A DNA stretch of 42,273 bases from JAPHTQ01 sp050302275 (GCA_050302275.1 JBNLAT010000025.1:1-42273); one strand, 5' to 3'; counted from the stretch's first letter, positions 1 to 7,669 are shown. Notes: generated by a model not told the origin, from the letters alone. Program-made: numbers and translations.

Positions 1-370
1 GCTCGCCGCAGTCTTCCAGGTGGCGTTGCTCTTCTGCCGGTTTGTCATTCGAGGGCTGGGCATCGAGTGTTGCATCATCGGTGACCAGTTGTAGCCGGTT
101 GCGCCGTGAGCGGTCGATGCTGATGTTGCGGGCGATCTGAAACAGGTAGGCCTTGAACGAACCGTCAGTGAACGGGTTTTTGGCATTAATCACCCGCGAC
201 CAGACATCGTGATAGATGTCCTCGGCCTCGGCGGTGTCGGAACAGGTTCTTATCAGATATCTATAAAGTGTTTGTCGGTAGCGCTGGTAAAGCTGTTCGA
301 ATGCCGTGACGTCACCGCGCCGGTAACGGCTGAAGAGGTCTTCATCGGTGAGCGCGTCAATCAAAGACAT
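1..370 (-). CDS. ECF-type RNA polymerase sigma factor, truncated by window edge
   Basis: This is the N-terminal 123 residues of a sigma-70 family ECF factor, which would direct RNA polymerase to a small regulon. The visible part is region 2: a hydrophobic helix with FEQLYQRYRQTLYRYL, the acidic D-IYHDVWSRV segment, and then FKAYLFQIARNISIDRSRR, the typical region 2.3/2.4 signature. Region 4 lies beyond base 1. The start is the ATG at 370. A weak TAGG about 9 nt upstream could serve as ribosome binding site, and it touches the base of the hairpin at 381-414. The gene follows the VWA lipoprotein gene by 57 bp on the same strand, so co-transcription is likely. What it senses cannot be read here. 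The family assignment is firm; the regulon is unknown. Confidence 0.9.
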   Translation of the reverse strand, partial: MSLIDALTDEDLFSRYRRGDVTAFEQLYQRYRQTLYRYLIRTCSDTAEAEDIYHDVWSRVINAKNPFTDGSFKAYLFQIARNISIDRSRRNRLQLVTDDATLDAQPSNDKPAEEQRHLEDCGE

Positions 371-380
371 ACGGTTTAGC

Positions 381-414
381 CTACCGGATGGTGGGTGTCC
401 TGACCATCCGGTAG
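381..414 (-). other. Intercistronic 12-bp hairpin between VWA gene and sigma factor
   Basis: Positions 381-392 (CTACCGGATGGT) and 403-414 (ACCATCCGGTAG) are perfectly complementary, with a 10-nt loop. There is no T-run on either side, so it is not a canonical Rho-independent terminator. In the minus-strand transcript it lies 14 nt after the VWA stop and 10 nt before the sigma factor ATG, so it could attenuate, protect or occlude translation of the second gene. Confidence 0.6.
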
Positions 415-427
415 ACGTCAGCATGAC

Positions 428-2119
428 TTATTGCCGGTTATCGAGACTGTCGGCGAGACTCACTAATCGCAGGAATTCACCGCGATAACCGAAGCGGTCT
501 TCGCCCCGTGCATTGCGCGCCAGTTCAGCCGCGTCGTCATAGCTGAACTCACCGGTATAACGCCCACCTCGTAGTAACTGACCGAAACCGGCGACCGCCG
601 CACTGAAGCGGAAGTTGTCGCTGGTGTTGCGCAGGTTGTCGATGATGCTGCGAGTCTGGATCGGCTGGCTGATCAGTTTGGATTTGCTGCCCTGCGGTTC
701 TTTGTAGCGCAATTTGAGGAAGGCGATCTCGCCGCGTCTGCCATCGTCAGCAGCCTTGCTGTCGCCATAACGTAGTGGGTCGAGATGGCCCTTGCCGCCG
801 ACGAGGGTGACTTCATACAGGGCGGTGACGGTATGGCCCGCGCCAATATCACCGGCATCCACCTTGTCGTTATTAAAGTCTTCTCGCGCCATTACCCGGT
901 TTTCGTAACCGATGAGGCGGTATTCCGCGACTACGGCAGGGTTCCACTCGATCTGGATCTTCACATCCTTGGCGATGGTTTCCAGGGTGGCGCTCAACTC
1001 TTCAACCAGCACCTTGCGCGCTTCGTTGATGGTGTCGATGTAGGCGTAGTTGCCGTTGCCCTTGTCGGCCAGTTGCTCCATCAATTGATCGTTGTAGTTG
1101 CCCTGGCCGAAACCCAGGGTGGTGAGGGAGATGCCGTTGGCACGCTTCTGTTCGATGAGGTCGATGAGTTGTTCGTGGTCGACCGTGCCGACATTGAAGT
1201 CGCCGTCGGTGGCCAGGATCACGCGGTTGATACCGTCCTTGATACGGCCCTGCTCGGCCATGGCGTAGGCCAGGTTAATGCCTGCCGAACCGTGGGTGGA
1301 GCCACCGGCGGAGAGCTGATCCAGCGCGGCGAGGATCTTGCCCTGTTCGTTACCGGGGGTCGGTTCGAGTACCACGCCGGAGGCACCGGCATAGACCACC
1401 ATGCTGACGCGATCTTTTGCATCAAGCTGTTTTACCAGCAGGCGAAAGGCGGATTTAAGCAATGGCAGTTTGTCGCTGCTGCTCATCGAACCGGAGACAT
1501 CGATAAGGAACACCAGATTGGCCGCAGGACGCTGGTTGTTTTCAATCGCTTTGCCCTTGATACCGATGTGCACCAGATGACTTTGCTTATTCCATGGGGT
1601 GCGGCTGATCTCAGTGGTGACACTGAAGGGTTGCTCACCTTTGTGCGGAGTCGGGTAGTTGTAGTTGAAGTAGTTGATCAACTCTTCGGCACGCACCGCG
1701 TCGGTCGGTGGCATCTGTCCCTGGTTGAGGAAACGGCGGACCACAGCGTAAGCGCCGGTATCCACATCGATGCTGAAGGTGGATACCGGGGAATTTGTGA
1801 CCGAGATGACACCGTTGTCCTCAATGGTGGCAAAGTTGTCGCGGTTGGTTGGGGCGCTGGGCGCACGAATATCCATGAACGATGGGCTGTACCCCAGCAT
1901 CACCGATTCTTCCATCTTTTGCCGTGTTGCTTTCAACTTATGCGTGGATATTGTACCGACAGCGTCCATGGCAGGTTCTTTTTCAGGTTGCTGCGGTTCA
2001 ACCGTAGTTGGCACCTTTCCTTCGGCGTCGCTTGTCTGGTGTGTCTGGTTACAGGCGCTGAGGCCAAGGATGCAGAGGCTCAGTACGAAAACATGCATGG
2101 TTGTTCTGGATGTCGCCAC
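428..2119 (-). CDS. VWA-domain lipoprotein (YfbK-like, DUF3520)
   Basis: A 563-residue exported lipoprotein with a von Willebrand factor A domain. The first 22 residues are a signal peptide and LSAC (Cys23) is a lipobox. The VWA domain spans about 200-380 and carries a complete MIDAS motif, DVSGSMS (Asp207, Ser209, Ser211), with the later TDGDFNVG loop, so it should bind a divalent metal and a protein ligand. A conserved N-terminal segment (STFSIDVDTGAYAVVRRFL) and a C-terminal region from about 385 match the architecture of E. coli YfbK and 'Ca-activated chloride channel-like' proteins; that name is historical and no channel activity is implied. The start is GTG at 2119 because GGGAG lies 8 nt upstream; an internal ATG at 2098 is the alternative. 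The ECF factor gene follows. The ligand is unknown. Confidence 0.9.
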   Translation of the reverse strand: MATSRTTMHVFVLSLCILGLSACNQTHQTSDAEGKVPTTVEPQQPEKEPAMDAVGTISTHKLKATRQKMEESVMLGYSPSFMDIRAPSAPTNRDNFATIEDNGVISVTNSPVSTFSIDVDTGAYAVVRRFLNQGQMPPTDAVRAEELINYFNYNYPTPHKGEQPFSVTTEISRTPWNKQSHLVHIGIKGKAIENNQRPAANLVFLIDVSGSMSSSDKLPLLKSAFRLLVKQLDAKDRVSMVVYAGASGVVLEPTPGNEQGKILAALDQLSAGGSTHGSAGINLAYAMAEQGRIKDGINRVILATDGDFNVGTVDHEQLIDLIEQKRANGISLTTLGFGQGNYNDQLMEQLADKGNGNYAYIDTINEARKVLVEELSATLETIAKDVKIQIEWNPAVVAEYRLIGYENRVMAREDFNNDKVDAGDIGAGHTVTALYEVTLVGGKGHLDPLRYGDSKAADDGRRGEIAFLKLRYKEPQGSKSKLISQPIQTRSIIDNLRNTSDNFRFSAAVAGFGQLLRGGRYTGEFSYDDAAELARNARGEDRFGYRGEFLRLVSLADSLDNRQ

Positions 2120-2220
2120 GATGGGATCTCCCTTTTGTTGGTTGTCAGTAGGGAGAACGCAGCAAGTGGGTGAGTGGGGTTAAACGATCTGAAAATAATT
2201 CCACTGAGTGTATCTTTGGT

Positions 2221-2279
2221 CCGGGTCTGGACGTCTAAGCAGGGGTAAGCCAATCGCCGGCCAGACCGGCTTAACCCCT
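2221..2279 (+). promoter_or_regulatory. Structured leader before the CMD/ECF gene pair
   Basis: Two complementarities interleave here. Positions 2221-2230 (CCGGGTCTGG) can pair with 2261-2269 (CCAGACCGG) with one bulge, and 2241-2251 (AGGGGTAAGCC) can pair with 2268-2279 (GGCTTAACCCCT) with one bulge. The arms alternate, so the two stems either compete or form a pseudoknot. The structure ends 6 nt before the Shine-Dalgarno GGAG. A regulatory RNA role is inference. Confidence 0.4.
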
Positions 2280-2296
2280 GAAGATGGAGAATGACA

Positions 2297-2584
2297 ATGG
2301 ATCAACTTACCGCTCGTGACCGTGAACTCGTTGCCCTGGGTGCCGCTGTGGCATCAAACTGTATTCCCTGTGTCGAGTACCATATCCCCAAGGCCCGGGA
2401 AGCCGGGTTGACCGATGCAGAGCTGACTGAGGTGCTGGCGCTGGCGGACAAGGTGCGTCAGGTGCCTGCGGATAAGGTACTGGATGCGGCGCAGGCACTG
2501 GTTTCCGGTTCTGCGCCGGTCGAAAAGGGTAATCCATGTGCCAAACTGGGCGGTCAGGCAGAAAAGAAGGGGGCGTGCTGTTAG
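2297..2584 (+). CDS. Carboxymuconolactone decarboxylase-like protein with CxxC (AhpD fold)
   Basis: A 95-residue protein of the CMD/AhpD-like fold. The redox signature NCIPCVEYH (Cys22, Cys25, His29) is the AhpD-type CxxCxxxH active site; such proteins are disulfide reductases or peroxidase partners, and not necessarily true decarboxylases. The C-terminus adds NPC and a final KKGACC, three further cysteines that may bind metal or form disulfides. The ATG at 2297 is preferred over the in-frame ATG at 2291 because GGAG (2286-2289) is 7 nt from the former and only 1 nt from the latter. An ECF sigma factor gene follows 32 bp downstream, probably in the same operon. The actual substrate is unknown. 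Confidence 0.85.
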   Translation: MDQLTARDRELVALGAAVASNCIPCVEYHIPKAREAGLTDAELTEVLALADKVRQVPADKVLDAAQALVSGSAPVEKGNPCAKLGGQAEKKGACC

Positions 2585-2616
2585 GCTTGCTGTAACAGCT
2601 AATTCGGATTTTGGTG

Positions 2617-3174
2617 ATGAACATAAAGGATGATCCAGCGTCAGCGGTAGAGCAGCTTGCCGAGCCGGTGTTTCTCTATCTACGCCACTATTGTGGTGAT
2701 GAGCATCTGGCTCAGGATCTTACCCAGGAAACACTACTTCGCGTGACGCGAGGATTGCCAGGGTTCGACGGACGCTCGTCGCCCAAGACCTGGGCGATCA
2801 CCATTGCGACTCGGGTTGCTGCCGATCACTATCGACGCAGCGGCAGACAGGTAGTGGAGGCTGAGTTTGAAGACGATGCTCTCCTGCCTGTCGATGATGC
2901 ATCACTGGAGCAACAGTTTGTTGTGGATGAGATGAACGCCTGTATCCGTCAGGTGATCGATACCCTGCCGGATGACTATCGTGCGGCACTGGTGCTGAAA
3001 GATCTGGAAGGGTTTAGCGAGAAAGAGGTTGCGGAGGTGCTCGGTTGTTCGCTGGCGAACGCCAAGATCCGTATTCATCGGGCGCGTAAACGGTTGCAGA
3101 ATGCACTGGATAATCAATGTAACTTTTACACCGATCGGGAAAACGTTTTCCGCTGTGACAAAAAACAGGATTAA
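2617..3174 (+). CDS. ECF RNA polymerase sigma factor with cysteine-bracketed C-terminal tail
   Basis: A 185-residue sigma-70 family factor. Region 2 is seen in FLYLRHYCGDEHLAQDLTQE and PKTWAITIATRVAADHYRR; region 4 in LPDDYRAALVLKDLEGFSEKE and AEVLGCSLANAKIRIHRARK. After region 4 there is a short tail, CNFYTDRENVFRCD, with two cysteines 13 residues apart. The tail recalls the C-terminal extension of SigZ-like factors and could be a metal or redox switch; that is inference. No anti-sigma gene lies beside it. The ATG at 2617 is chosen (GGA about 8 nt upstream) rather than the TTG or GTG just before it. It sits behind the CxxC protein gene. Confidence 0.9.
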   Translation: MNIKDDPASAVEQLAEPVFLYLRHYCGDEHLAQDLTQETLLRVTRGLPGFDGRSSPKTWAITIATRVAADHYRRSGRQVVEAEFEDDALLPVDDASLEQQFVVDEMNACIRQVIDTLPDDYRAALVLKDLEGFSEKEVAEVLGCSLANAKIRIHRARKRLQNALDNQCNFYTDRENVFRCDKKQD

Positions 3175-3225
3175 GCGGAAGGATTGAGGTTTGCGTTAGT
3201 TCCCTGTCATCCTCAATCCCTCCGC
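3175..3225. terminator. Long imperfect inverted repeat between convergent genes
   Basis: Arms 3175-3189 and 3211-3225 are complementary over 15 bp with a single mismatch around a 21-nt loop. It begins directly after the ECF factor stop codon and lies 20 bp from the rsgA stop. No long T-run follows, so it may act as a bidirectional transcript end or as 3' protection rather than a strict intrinsic terminator. Confidence 0.5.
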
Positions 3226-3245
3226 GTTAATCCTTCTAGTCGAAG

Positions 3246-4307
3246 TTATCGCTTGCCACTCTTTTCCTTTATCGCTTTGGCATTTTTGACCATTTTACCG
3301 AAGACTTTGTTCTGCCTTCGACGTTCATGCTCGGCGATGTTATGGCGTTCCTCGGCAAGTAGTTTGAGGTAGTGTTGCCAGACATCCTGTGACAGCTCGC
3401 CACTCTCGACCGCTTCCCTGACTGCGCAGCCCGGTTCCTGTTGGTGGGCGCAGTCGCTGTAACGGCAATGCTCGGCGTATCTGCCGATATCCTGAAACTG
3501 CTTGTCCACGCCGCTCTCCGGTGCCAGCCCGACTTCGCGCATACCGGGAACGTCGATAATGCAGAGGTCACCGGGTAAACGAAACAGGGAACGCGAGGTG
3601 GTGGTATGGCAGCCCTTGGCATCACTCCGGGTTGCCTGGGTTCGTTGCGCCTCGTGTCCGGACAGGTTGTTGACGATGGTGGACTTGCCGACACCCGATG
3701 AGCCGACCAGCGCCAGTGTGGTGCCGGGCGTCAGCCACGGCCCGAGGTGCGCCATGAGATCATCCTGCAATGCGTTAACAGCGATCACGTCACCATGAGG
3801 CGGCAGGTGTTGCCGCACTTCGCTGACATGCGCTTCCGTATCACTGCACAGGTCTGCTTTGGTTAATAGTACCAGTGGCGTGATATCGGTCTGTGCCGCC
3901 ATCACCAGATAACGTTCAATGCGATGAACATTGAACTCATCATCCAGGCCGCTAACGATCAGTAGTAGATCGAGATTGGCCGCGATGGGTTGAATATCTT
4001 GCCCACCAGCTCGTTTGCGTGCGATCAGAGTGCGGCGCGTCAGCAGTTCGATAATGGCCGGGTCGCGTTCATGTAGCAGTACCCAATCGCCGACCGTGGG
4101 TAGAGACTCAGTCTCTTCATGATGGTGACGAAAGGTTCCTGCCAAGGTGGCGGTAAATTGCTCATTCCCAGTATCGACGCGATAGAGGCTGCGCTCTACG
4201 CCGACGATGCGTGCCGGGCGTGTGCTGTCGAAATGCTCAAGGGAGAGCTGGGCAGAAAAGTAGTTGCTCCAGCCCAAAGGTTGAAGCAGGGAAAAATCGA
4301 TAGACAT
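3246..4307 (-). CDS. rsgA: Small ribosomal subunit biogenesis GTPase RsgA
   Basis: A 353-residue circularly permuted GTPase that checks late 30S subunit assembly in the cytoplasm. An OB-fold covers about residues 30-95. The G motifs come in permuted order: G4-like TKAD (149-152), G1 GSSGVGKS (202-209), G3 DVPG (252-255). A zinc-binding tail follows with Cys281, Cys286, His288 and Cys294. All family hallmarks are present; G4 starts with Thr rather than Asn. The start at 4307 has GAGGA 9 nt upstream. The basic C-terminal tail (KNAKAIKEKSGKR) fits rRNA binding. It is apparently a single-gene unit, and orn, its common neighbour, is not in the window. Confidence 0.95.
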   Translation of the reverse strand: MSIDFSLLQPLGWSNYFSAQLSLEHFDSTRPARIVGVERSLYRVDTGNEQFTATLAGTFRHHHEETESLPTVGDWVLLHERDPAIIELLTRRTLIARKRAGGQDIQPIAANLDLLLIVSGLDDEFNVHRIERYLVMAAQTDITPLVLLTKADLCSDTEAHVSEVRQHLPPHGDVIAVNALQDDLMAHLGPWLTPGTTLALVGSSGVGKSTIVNNLSGHEAQRTQATRSDAKGCHTTTSRSLFRLPGDLCIIDVPGMREVGLAPESGVDKQFQDIGRYAEHCRYSDCAHQQEPGCAVREAVESGELSQDVWQHYLKLLAEERHNIAEHERRRQNKVFGKMVKNAKAIKEKSGKR

Positions 4308-4320
4308 GGTTAGTCATCCT

Positions 4321-4384
4321 CTCAACAAATCATAGCGGCGACGTGCGAAAACGTCGCTATCCAGTAACGATTTAGGGTGTTGAG
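4321..4384 (-). other. Inverted repeats in the rsgA leader region
   Basis: CTCAACA at 4321-4327 pairs with TGTTGAG at 4378-4384, enclosing a smaller hairpin with CGACGT (4339-4344) and ACGTCG (4351-4356) around GCGAAA. It lies just upstream of rsgA. The remaining sequence to 4519 shows nothing I can assign. Confidence 0.3.
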
Positions 4385-4519
4385 TGGCCGCTACCTGCAG
4401 CCAGATCGACGGGGATCTAGCGGAGTTGCAGGCCGGCGCAGATGACAATATCCATCAATCCTCCGGCAGAAGTTATGTGGGAAACGGCGCCAGTGTAGCG
4501 CAGAGGGGAATAAAACTCA

Positions 4520-5473
4520 CTACTGCGGGTGAAGCTGTATCTGTTGCAGGGTTTCCTGATACGCCTTTACGTCGCTTTTCACTTTTACTGCCTGTAGCGC
4601 GTAGCGTTCCGCCTCTTTCCATTTTCCCTGATCGGCTAGTGTCTGCGCCAGGTTGTTCAGCGCGGGCGCGAACTGGCTGTCGATAGCGATGGCTGCGCGG
4701 TAGGCCGATTCAGCGGCGTATATTTGCCTCAACATGTAGCTGGCGTTACCGAGGCCGAGATAGGCGCCGGTACTCTGGGACCACTGCCTGGTTGCTGTTC
4801 GGTAGGCTTTTTGTGCTATCTGCCAGTTACCGAGTTTTTCGAAGGGCAACACGCTGCGCAGGTAGGGAAGTTCTTCAGCGGTGGCCGGTATCTGATCTGG
4901 CGGCAGAACAACGATTGCCCAGTAGTTGCTGCGTCGCCAGGTGTGTTCAAAGGTTTCCAGGCTGATCTGGTGACGTCGCTCTTCACCCGAGCGCAGGATG
5001 ATTTGATCCTGTTGCAGATCGTAGCCAATCACCACCGCATAGTGCCAGCGTGGTACCCACGAAAGTCCCAGGTTTTGTAGCACGAGGACCGGATGACCGG
5101 CGTCGATTTCCTGTAGCAGTGCGCTCATCTGTGTCGCTAGTGGATAGGGGACCCGACCATGTCTCCGTGCAGCAGCAACCAGTTCTATTTGCAGGCTGCC
5201 CTCACGTCCTGGCAGGTAGACCTCGGGTACCAGCATTTCAGGGGTGATTGCCACCCCGCTCCAATCGAGCACGGTGGCCAGAGCCGCGGGACCGCACTGG
5301 TAGCGCTGTTGAGGATAAAACGGGGTTTGCTCCAGTTCAGTTGACTGGCGCAGTGCTGGTGGCGGTGATTCGATGAGCCGTACACTTTGCAGTGGTGCCG
5401 AGCAGCCAACTAGCAGCAGAAGAGAGAAAACAATGCCCACCCGTAAAGGGGTGGGCGTCGTCGTAAATGACAT
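4520..5473 (-). CDS. PA2778-family C39-like cysteine peptidase lipoprotein with TPR repeats
   Basis: A 317-residue lipoprotein (LLVGC, Cys24) with a papain-fold C39-like domain at about 45-200. The catalytic Cys60 sits in YQCGPAALATVLDWSG, with glutamines just before it for the oxyanion hole; His144 in WHYAVVIGYD is the likely second residue. The usual Asp/Asn position reads LRSGEE, so the third member of the triad is unclear. Residues about 210-315 contain TPR-type helices (AYLGLGNASYMLRQIYAAESAYRAAI, APALNNLAQTLADQGKWKEAERYALQAV). It follows the PA2779-family gene by 10 bp, the standard arrangement in Pseudomonas and relatives. The function of the pair is not established; it may be a periplasmic protease acting on a partner bound by its TPRs. 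Confidence 0.85.
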   Translation of the reverse strand: MSFTTTPTPLRVGIVFSLLLLVGCSAPLQSVRLIESPPPALRQSTELEQTPFYPQQRYQCGPAALATVLDWSGVAITPEMLVPEVYLPGREGSLQIELVAAARRHGRVPYPLATQMSALLQEIDAGHPVLVLQNLGLSWVPRWHYAVVIGYDLQQDQIILRSGEERRHQISLETFEHTWRRSNYWAIVVLPPDQIPATAEELPYLRSVLPFEKLGNWQIAQKAYRTATRQWSQSTGAYLGLGNASYMLRQIYAAESAYRAAIAIDSQFAPALNNLAQTLADQGKWKEAERYALQAVKVKSDVKAYQETLQQIQLHPQ

Positions 5474-5483
5474 TATTATGACG

Positions 5484-5876
5484 TTACTTTTTCACGAAGG
5501 GATAGACATCGGTCCAACCCATTATGTCGGTAAAGAGTAGTACCAGGAAGATGAAGATCACCACACCGACAGCATCACCACCGGCGGGGAGTTGATCGAC
5601 CTGACCGACCATGGATTTCACTTCTTCGTCGCTCAATGCGGCGATACGCTCGCGAGCGTTATCAGGGTTGACGCCCTGAGCGATCAGCGCATCACGTAGG
5701 TCATCACGTTCAAACATGGCCAGCAGTTTTGCACGGTCGATGTCACCCTGCTGCTGGGCGATGGCCACATCGGTACCGACGATGCTGGCATAGGCGGGGC
5801 TCTGGATACTCAGCATAGCCAGCAGGAATACCAGCACTGCCGAGAGATGGCGGTTGAGTTTGCGGAAACTGTTCAT
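5484..5876 (-). CDS. PA2779-family exported membrane protein
   Basis: A 130-residue protein with an N-terminal signal peptide (cleavage likely after AYA30), a charged helical periplasmic segment (about 40-95), and one C-terminal membrane helix (about 103-119) ending with WTDVYPFV. Directly before the helix is LPAGGD with Gly99-Gly100. The start at 5876 has AAGGAG about 7 nt upstream. It is the first gene of a two-gene operon with the C39-like peptidase. The double glycine at the membrane border makes it a plausible substrate of its neighbour, since C39 peptidases cut after GG; this is inference. Between this gene and the divergent DUF1566 gene lie 190 bp of AT-rich sequence that probably hold both promoters. 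Confidence 0.85.
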   Translation of the reverse strand: MNSFRKLNRHLSAVLVFLLAMLSIQSPAYASIVGTDVAIAQQQGDIDRAKLLAMFERDDLRDALIAQGVNPDNARERIAALSDEEVKSMVGQVDQLPAGGDAVGVVIFIFLVLLFTDIMGWTDVYPFVKK

Positions 5877-6066
5877 GGCAACTCCTTAAAGGGTCGAGCG
5901 TTGAAAGGCTGCCTGCAAAGTATGTATCAGAGTTGGGGATTTTGCATGTTTTGCAATGCGCGTGAGAGCGGTGGATGTATACCTTTTTCCTCATATACTC
6001 CATAATTTACTTTAAATTCAGGAATTAATTCGTTTGCGAGGGAGCGTGATGGCGGAGGTGGCTGTA

Positions 6067-7602
6067 ATGAGTAGAGCCGTGATCGGTATTGTCGGATTTT
6101 TGATGTTGCCGGTGGCGGCAGCGGCCGTCGTCGTCGATACCGGACAGAGTCGTTGTTACAGCAACTACACTGAGAACCGATGCGTGGCGCTCGGGCAGCC
6201 CTTCTACGGGCAGGACGCGCAGTATAACGGTGCACAGCCCGCTTATCGTGATAACGCTGATGGCACGGTGAGTGATCTGAATACCGGGCTGATGTGGTCA
6301 AAGGGTCTGGACGCTCATAAGCTGACCCCGGAAGAAGCAAAAGAGTCGGCACGGAAGTTAACCCTGGGTGGCCACAGCGACTGGCGGCTACCGACCATCA
6401 AGGAGCTTTACTCCCTCATTGATTTTCGTGGATACACTGGCTTTGATGGTGAACGTCAATTTAGCCGCGTGCCAAAAAACGCCGTACCCTTCATTAATAC
6501 CGACTATTTTGATTTTGCCTATGGTGATGTCACCCGCGGCGAGCGCTACATCGATGCGCAATGGCTCTCATCGACCCACTATGTCTCTACCACGATGGGC
6601 AATATGGATACTGTTTTCGGCGTTAATTTTGCCGATGGTCGGATCAAGGGTTACGGCTACAAGCGGCGTGGTACCAGCCGGGCAGTGAAGACTTTTTATG
6701 TTCGTTATGTGCGTGGTGCGCCGTATGGTACGAACAATTTTGTAGATAATGGTAACGGCACCATTAGCGATCGCAGTAGTGGCCTGATGTGGACTCGAAA
6801 GGACAGCGGCAAGGGCGTGAGCTGGGTGTCAGCGTTGGGATATTGCGAAGGACTGAAAACTGCCGGCTACGACGACTGGCGTTTACCTAATGTGAAAGAA
6901 TTGCAGTATATCGTCGATTACAAGCGTTCACCCGACACGACTCAGTCTGCCGCAATCAATCCGCTGTTTGAGACCAGCCTGGTTCCCAATGAAGCAGGCA
7001 AGCCCGATTTCCCTTTCTACTGGAGTTCGACGACCCATCTTGATGGTCCTAAACCTGGCGAGAATGCGGCTTATGTCGCTTTTGGTCGCGCTATGGGCAA
7101 AATGAACGGGCAGGTGATGGATGTGCATGGTGCTGGTGCACAACGTAGCGATCCCAAGAGTGGCAAGGCTGATATCGGTCATGGCCCACAGGGTGACGCA
7201 CGACGGGTAGATAACTTTGCCCGTTGCGTACGCGGTGGCTTAATCGAGGAGAGTGAGCTCAAGCCTGTGCGTAGTGGTGACAGTTACCCGAACAAAATTC
7301 GTCTGGTGGATGTTGAAGACAATAGTGCGCAACCCGTGTTGGGTCCTGAGGCGATGAAGCTGCAGCAACAGAATGGACCCGCACCACAGGAGCAACCTCA
7401 ACGTCGTCCAATGCCACAGGGGACGCGCGGTGGATTTGTCGAGCGGCTTGACCGTGATGGTGATGGCAGGGTTTCACGCAGTGAATTCGACGGGCCGTCG
7501 GTACGTTTTGATTTCCACGATACCAACCACGATGGATATCTGACTGAGGATGAAGCGCCGAAGGGACCCCCGCCCGGTGTAATTCAACCCTTTGTGGAAT
7601 AG
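6067..7602 (+). CDS. Secreted DUF1566 (Lcl-like) protein with two C-terminal EF-hands
   Basis: A 511-residue exported protein. After a signal peptide (VIGIVGFLMLPVAAAA) there are two DUF1566/Lcl-type modules. Each opens with a D-N-x-(D/N)-GT-(V/I)-SD...GLMW motif (DNADGTVSDLNTGLMW, DNGNGTISDRSSGLMW) and has a WRLP..KEL signature. The last ~60 residues hold two canonical EF-hand loops, DRDGDGRVSRSEF (about 462) and DTNHDGYLTEDE (about 485), so calcium binding is likely. Two starts are possible: ATG 6067 with GGAGG 8 nt upstream and a compact signal peptide, chosen here, or ATG 6049 with GAGG 7 nt upstream. The DUF1566 fold is related to C-type lectins and FGE-like folds and is often surface-exposed; the ligand is unknown. 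Confidence 0.85.
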   Translation: MSRAVIGIVGFLMLPVAAAAVVVDTGQSRCYSNYTENRCVALGQPFYGQDAQYNGAQPAYRDNADGTVSDLNTGLMWSKGLDAHKLTPEEAKESARKLTLGGHSDWRLPTIKELYSLIDFRGYTGFDGERQFSRVPKNAVPFINTDYFDFAYGDVTRGERYIDAQWLSSTHYVSTTMGNMDTVFGVNFADGRIKGYGYKRRGTSRAVKTFYVRYVRGAPYGTNNFVDNGNGTISDRSSGLMWTRKDSGKGVSWVSALGYCEGLKTAGYDDWRLPNVKELQYIVDYKRSPDTTQSAAINPLFETSLVPNEAGKPDFPFYWSSTTHLDGPKPGENAAYVAFGRAMGKMNGQVMDVHGAGAQRSDPKSGKADIGHGPQGDARRVDNFARCVRGGLIEESELKPVRSGDSYPNKIRLVDVEDNSAQPVLGPEAMKLQQQNGPAPQEQPQRRPMPQGTRGGFVERLDRDGDGRVSRSEFDGPSVRFDFHDTNHDGYLTEDEAPKGPPPGVIQPFVE

Positions 7603-7620
7603 AATTTCATGCAGGAAATA

Positions 7621-7656
7621 AAAAGCCACAGATTAGTCTCTGTGGCTTTTCTTTTT
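7621..7656. terminator. Bidirectional Rho-independent terminator
   Basis: A perfect 12-bp stem (AAAAGCCACAGA at 7621-7632 with TCTGTGGCTTTT at 7639-7650) closes a 6-nt loop and is followed by CTTTTT on the plus strand. The A-rich left arm gives a U-run on the other strand, so it serves both the DUF1566 gene and the convergent trpB2. Confidence 0.92.
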
Positions 7657-7669
7657 GCGGCTAACGAAC

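Noticed and set aside
785..2173. Long plus-strand open frame (462 codons) opposite the VWA gene
   Set aside because: It is the antisense frame of a clear lipoprotein gene with full VWA motifs; its product has no domain, and the frame is open because of codon bias on the real strand.
4385..4519. Possible small gene between rsgA and the cysteine peptidase gene
   Set aside because: Open frames here run into the peptidase gene antisense and have no ribosome binding site or recognisable product.
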